DNA of 6,389 nucleotides, taken from NCBI GenBank assembly GCA_031283915.1, contig JAITAY010000236.1, positions 1-6,389 of the forward strand. Reading direction: 5' to 3'. Under the pieces are notes generated by a model. The model saw only the letters and a list, made by a program, of their open reading frames with translations. It did not search any database and was not told the DNA's origin. Below, piece by piece: positions 6,118 to 6,389 of this stretch. Numbering within the stretch: position 1 is the first letter of the stretch; every line of letters starts with the position of its first letter. A program made the translations under genes and the position numbers. Origin of the DNA: Tannerella sp. (GTDB lineage Bacteria; Bacteroidota; Bacteroidia; Bacteroidales; Tannerellaceae).

Positions 6118-6167
6118 ATAATCTAAAAATTTATTTTCGTAACGTTCGAAACGGGAAAAACCCCTAA
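6118..6167 (-). promoter_or_regulatory. leader of the beta-helix gene with the shared TTAGGGGTTTT motif
   Basis: Read toward the gene, TTAGGGGTTTT (plus-strand AAAACCCCTAA, 6157-6167) is followed by TCCCGTTTCG and then AAATAA, 39 bases before the ATG. This parallels the leader at 3749-3808. No Shine-Dalgarno sequence and no clear -7 TAnnTTTG box are visible. The match argues for a common regulator site or a common promoter, or for a shared edge of the adjacent repeat element. Confidence 0.4.
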
Positions 6168-6187
6168 TGGCACTTCTTATCAATGAT

Positions 6188-6205
6188 TAGTGGTTAGTGG
6201 TTAGT
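6188..6205. repeat. TTAGTGG tandem tract beside a near-palindrome
   Basis: TTAGTGGTTAGTGGTTAG is two and a half copies of a 7-base unit (reverse complement CTAACCA), lying directly before the forward near-palindrome at 6208. The reverse-complement words occur at 4167-4180. Confidence 0.6.
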
Positions 6206-6207
6206 TT

Positions 6208-6236
6208 TATACTGCACGCGGTACAGTTTTGTGCAT
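6208..6236 (+). repeat. near-palindromic terminal repeat, forward copy 3
   Basis: TATACTGCACGCGGTACA followed by GTTTTGTGCAT has one change in the palindrome (GTACA for GTATA). It is followed by TGCCCGTCAG, the forward-type flank, and begins a new element cut by the window edge. Confidence 0.85.
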
Positions 6237-6389
6237 TGCCCGTCAGCAGAGAAAAGAGCATCCGCCCACGCGCCTTCTTGCCCGTCAGTTCAAACTCAAT
6301 GTCATCAAGTTAAGCGCTAAAAGGCGGTAGTAGAGCATCCCGTCAGGGATGCATCGCTCGGTAGATAAACCGGTATAACCCTATATTGC
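6209..6389 (+). repeat. second, partial copy of the spacer element (direct repeat of 3815-3957)
   Basis: Positions 6209-6364 repeat 3815-3957 in the same orientation: near-palindrome, GCCCGTCAG, GTCAGTT(A/C)AAACTC, the 22-base arm AACTCAATGTCATCAAGTTAAG (6293-6314; differing fill between), the palindrome GCATCCCGTCAGGGATGC (6335-6352) and GCTCGGTAG. One stretch of about 13 bases (around 6266-6278) is extra. The final 55 bases (6335-6389) are also the reverse complement of 4012-4066 with two mismatches, so they follow the right-arm version of the element interior. The rest lies outside the window. Confidence 0.85.

Noticed and set aside
5008..6126. 372-residue plus-strand open frame
   Set aside because: It is antisense to the beta-helix lipoprotein. 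Its product has no signal or motif, and the minus-strand frame has a clear lipobox and lyase-type N-cap.
6118..6183. N-terminal extension of the beta-helix protein to an ATG at 6183
   Set aside because: The extra 22 residues contain no signal peptide and would hide the lipoprotein signal that starts at 6117. The extension also overlaps the conserved leader motif.

Overview
The window looks like a piece of a Bacteroidales (Bacteroidota) chromosome. The evidence is three secreted or lipoprotein-type enzymes of polysaccharide-utilisation style, A-rich start regions without Shine-Dalgarno sequences, and an out-of-frame remnant resembling the C-terminal sorting tail found in this phylum. I cannot fix the genus. 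No rRNA, tRNA, CRISPR array, transposase or integrase gene is visible.

All three convincing genes are on the minus strand, so transcription runs from high to low coordinates. First comes a lipoprotein with a pectate-lyase-like parallel beta-helix (6117-4420). Next is a 671-base gene-free spacer. Then come a lipoprotein of the alkaline phosphatase/phosphodiesterase superfamily with a C-terminal chitobiase-like domain (3748-2534) and, 25 bases further on, a two-domain protein with a carbohydrate-binding-like jelly roll followed by an (alpha/alpha)6 glycosidase-like barrel (2508-538). The last two probably form one transcription unit. Just past the third gene, a different frame encodes about 35 residues of a Por-secretion-tail-like domain, suggesting that gene lost its tail by frameshift.

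The gene-free stretches (1-430, 3749-4419, 6118-6389) are not empty. They hold a family of related repeats: a 28-29 base near-palindrome in seven copies (three forward, four reverse, arranged as inward-facing ends of elements), 18-base GCATCC...GGATGC palindromes in five copies, a 227-base nested inverted repeat, a 133/141-base inverted repeat pair enclosing the phosphodiesterase and glycosidase-like genes, and a direct repeat pair enclosing the beta-helix gene. CTAACTA/CTAACCA-type low-complexity tracts lie beside the near-palindromes. The layout suggests non-autonomous, MITE-like or REP-like intergenic elements.

Functionally the three proteins look like envelope enzymes acting on one complex glycan: a beta-helix lyase or hydrolase, a glycosidase-like enzyme, and a phosphodiesterase that could remove phosphate-linked decorations. 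This is inference. No SusC/SusD pair or regulator lies inside the window. A similar leader (AAAACCCCTAA on the plus strand) precedes both transcription units and may mark co-regulation.
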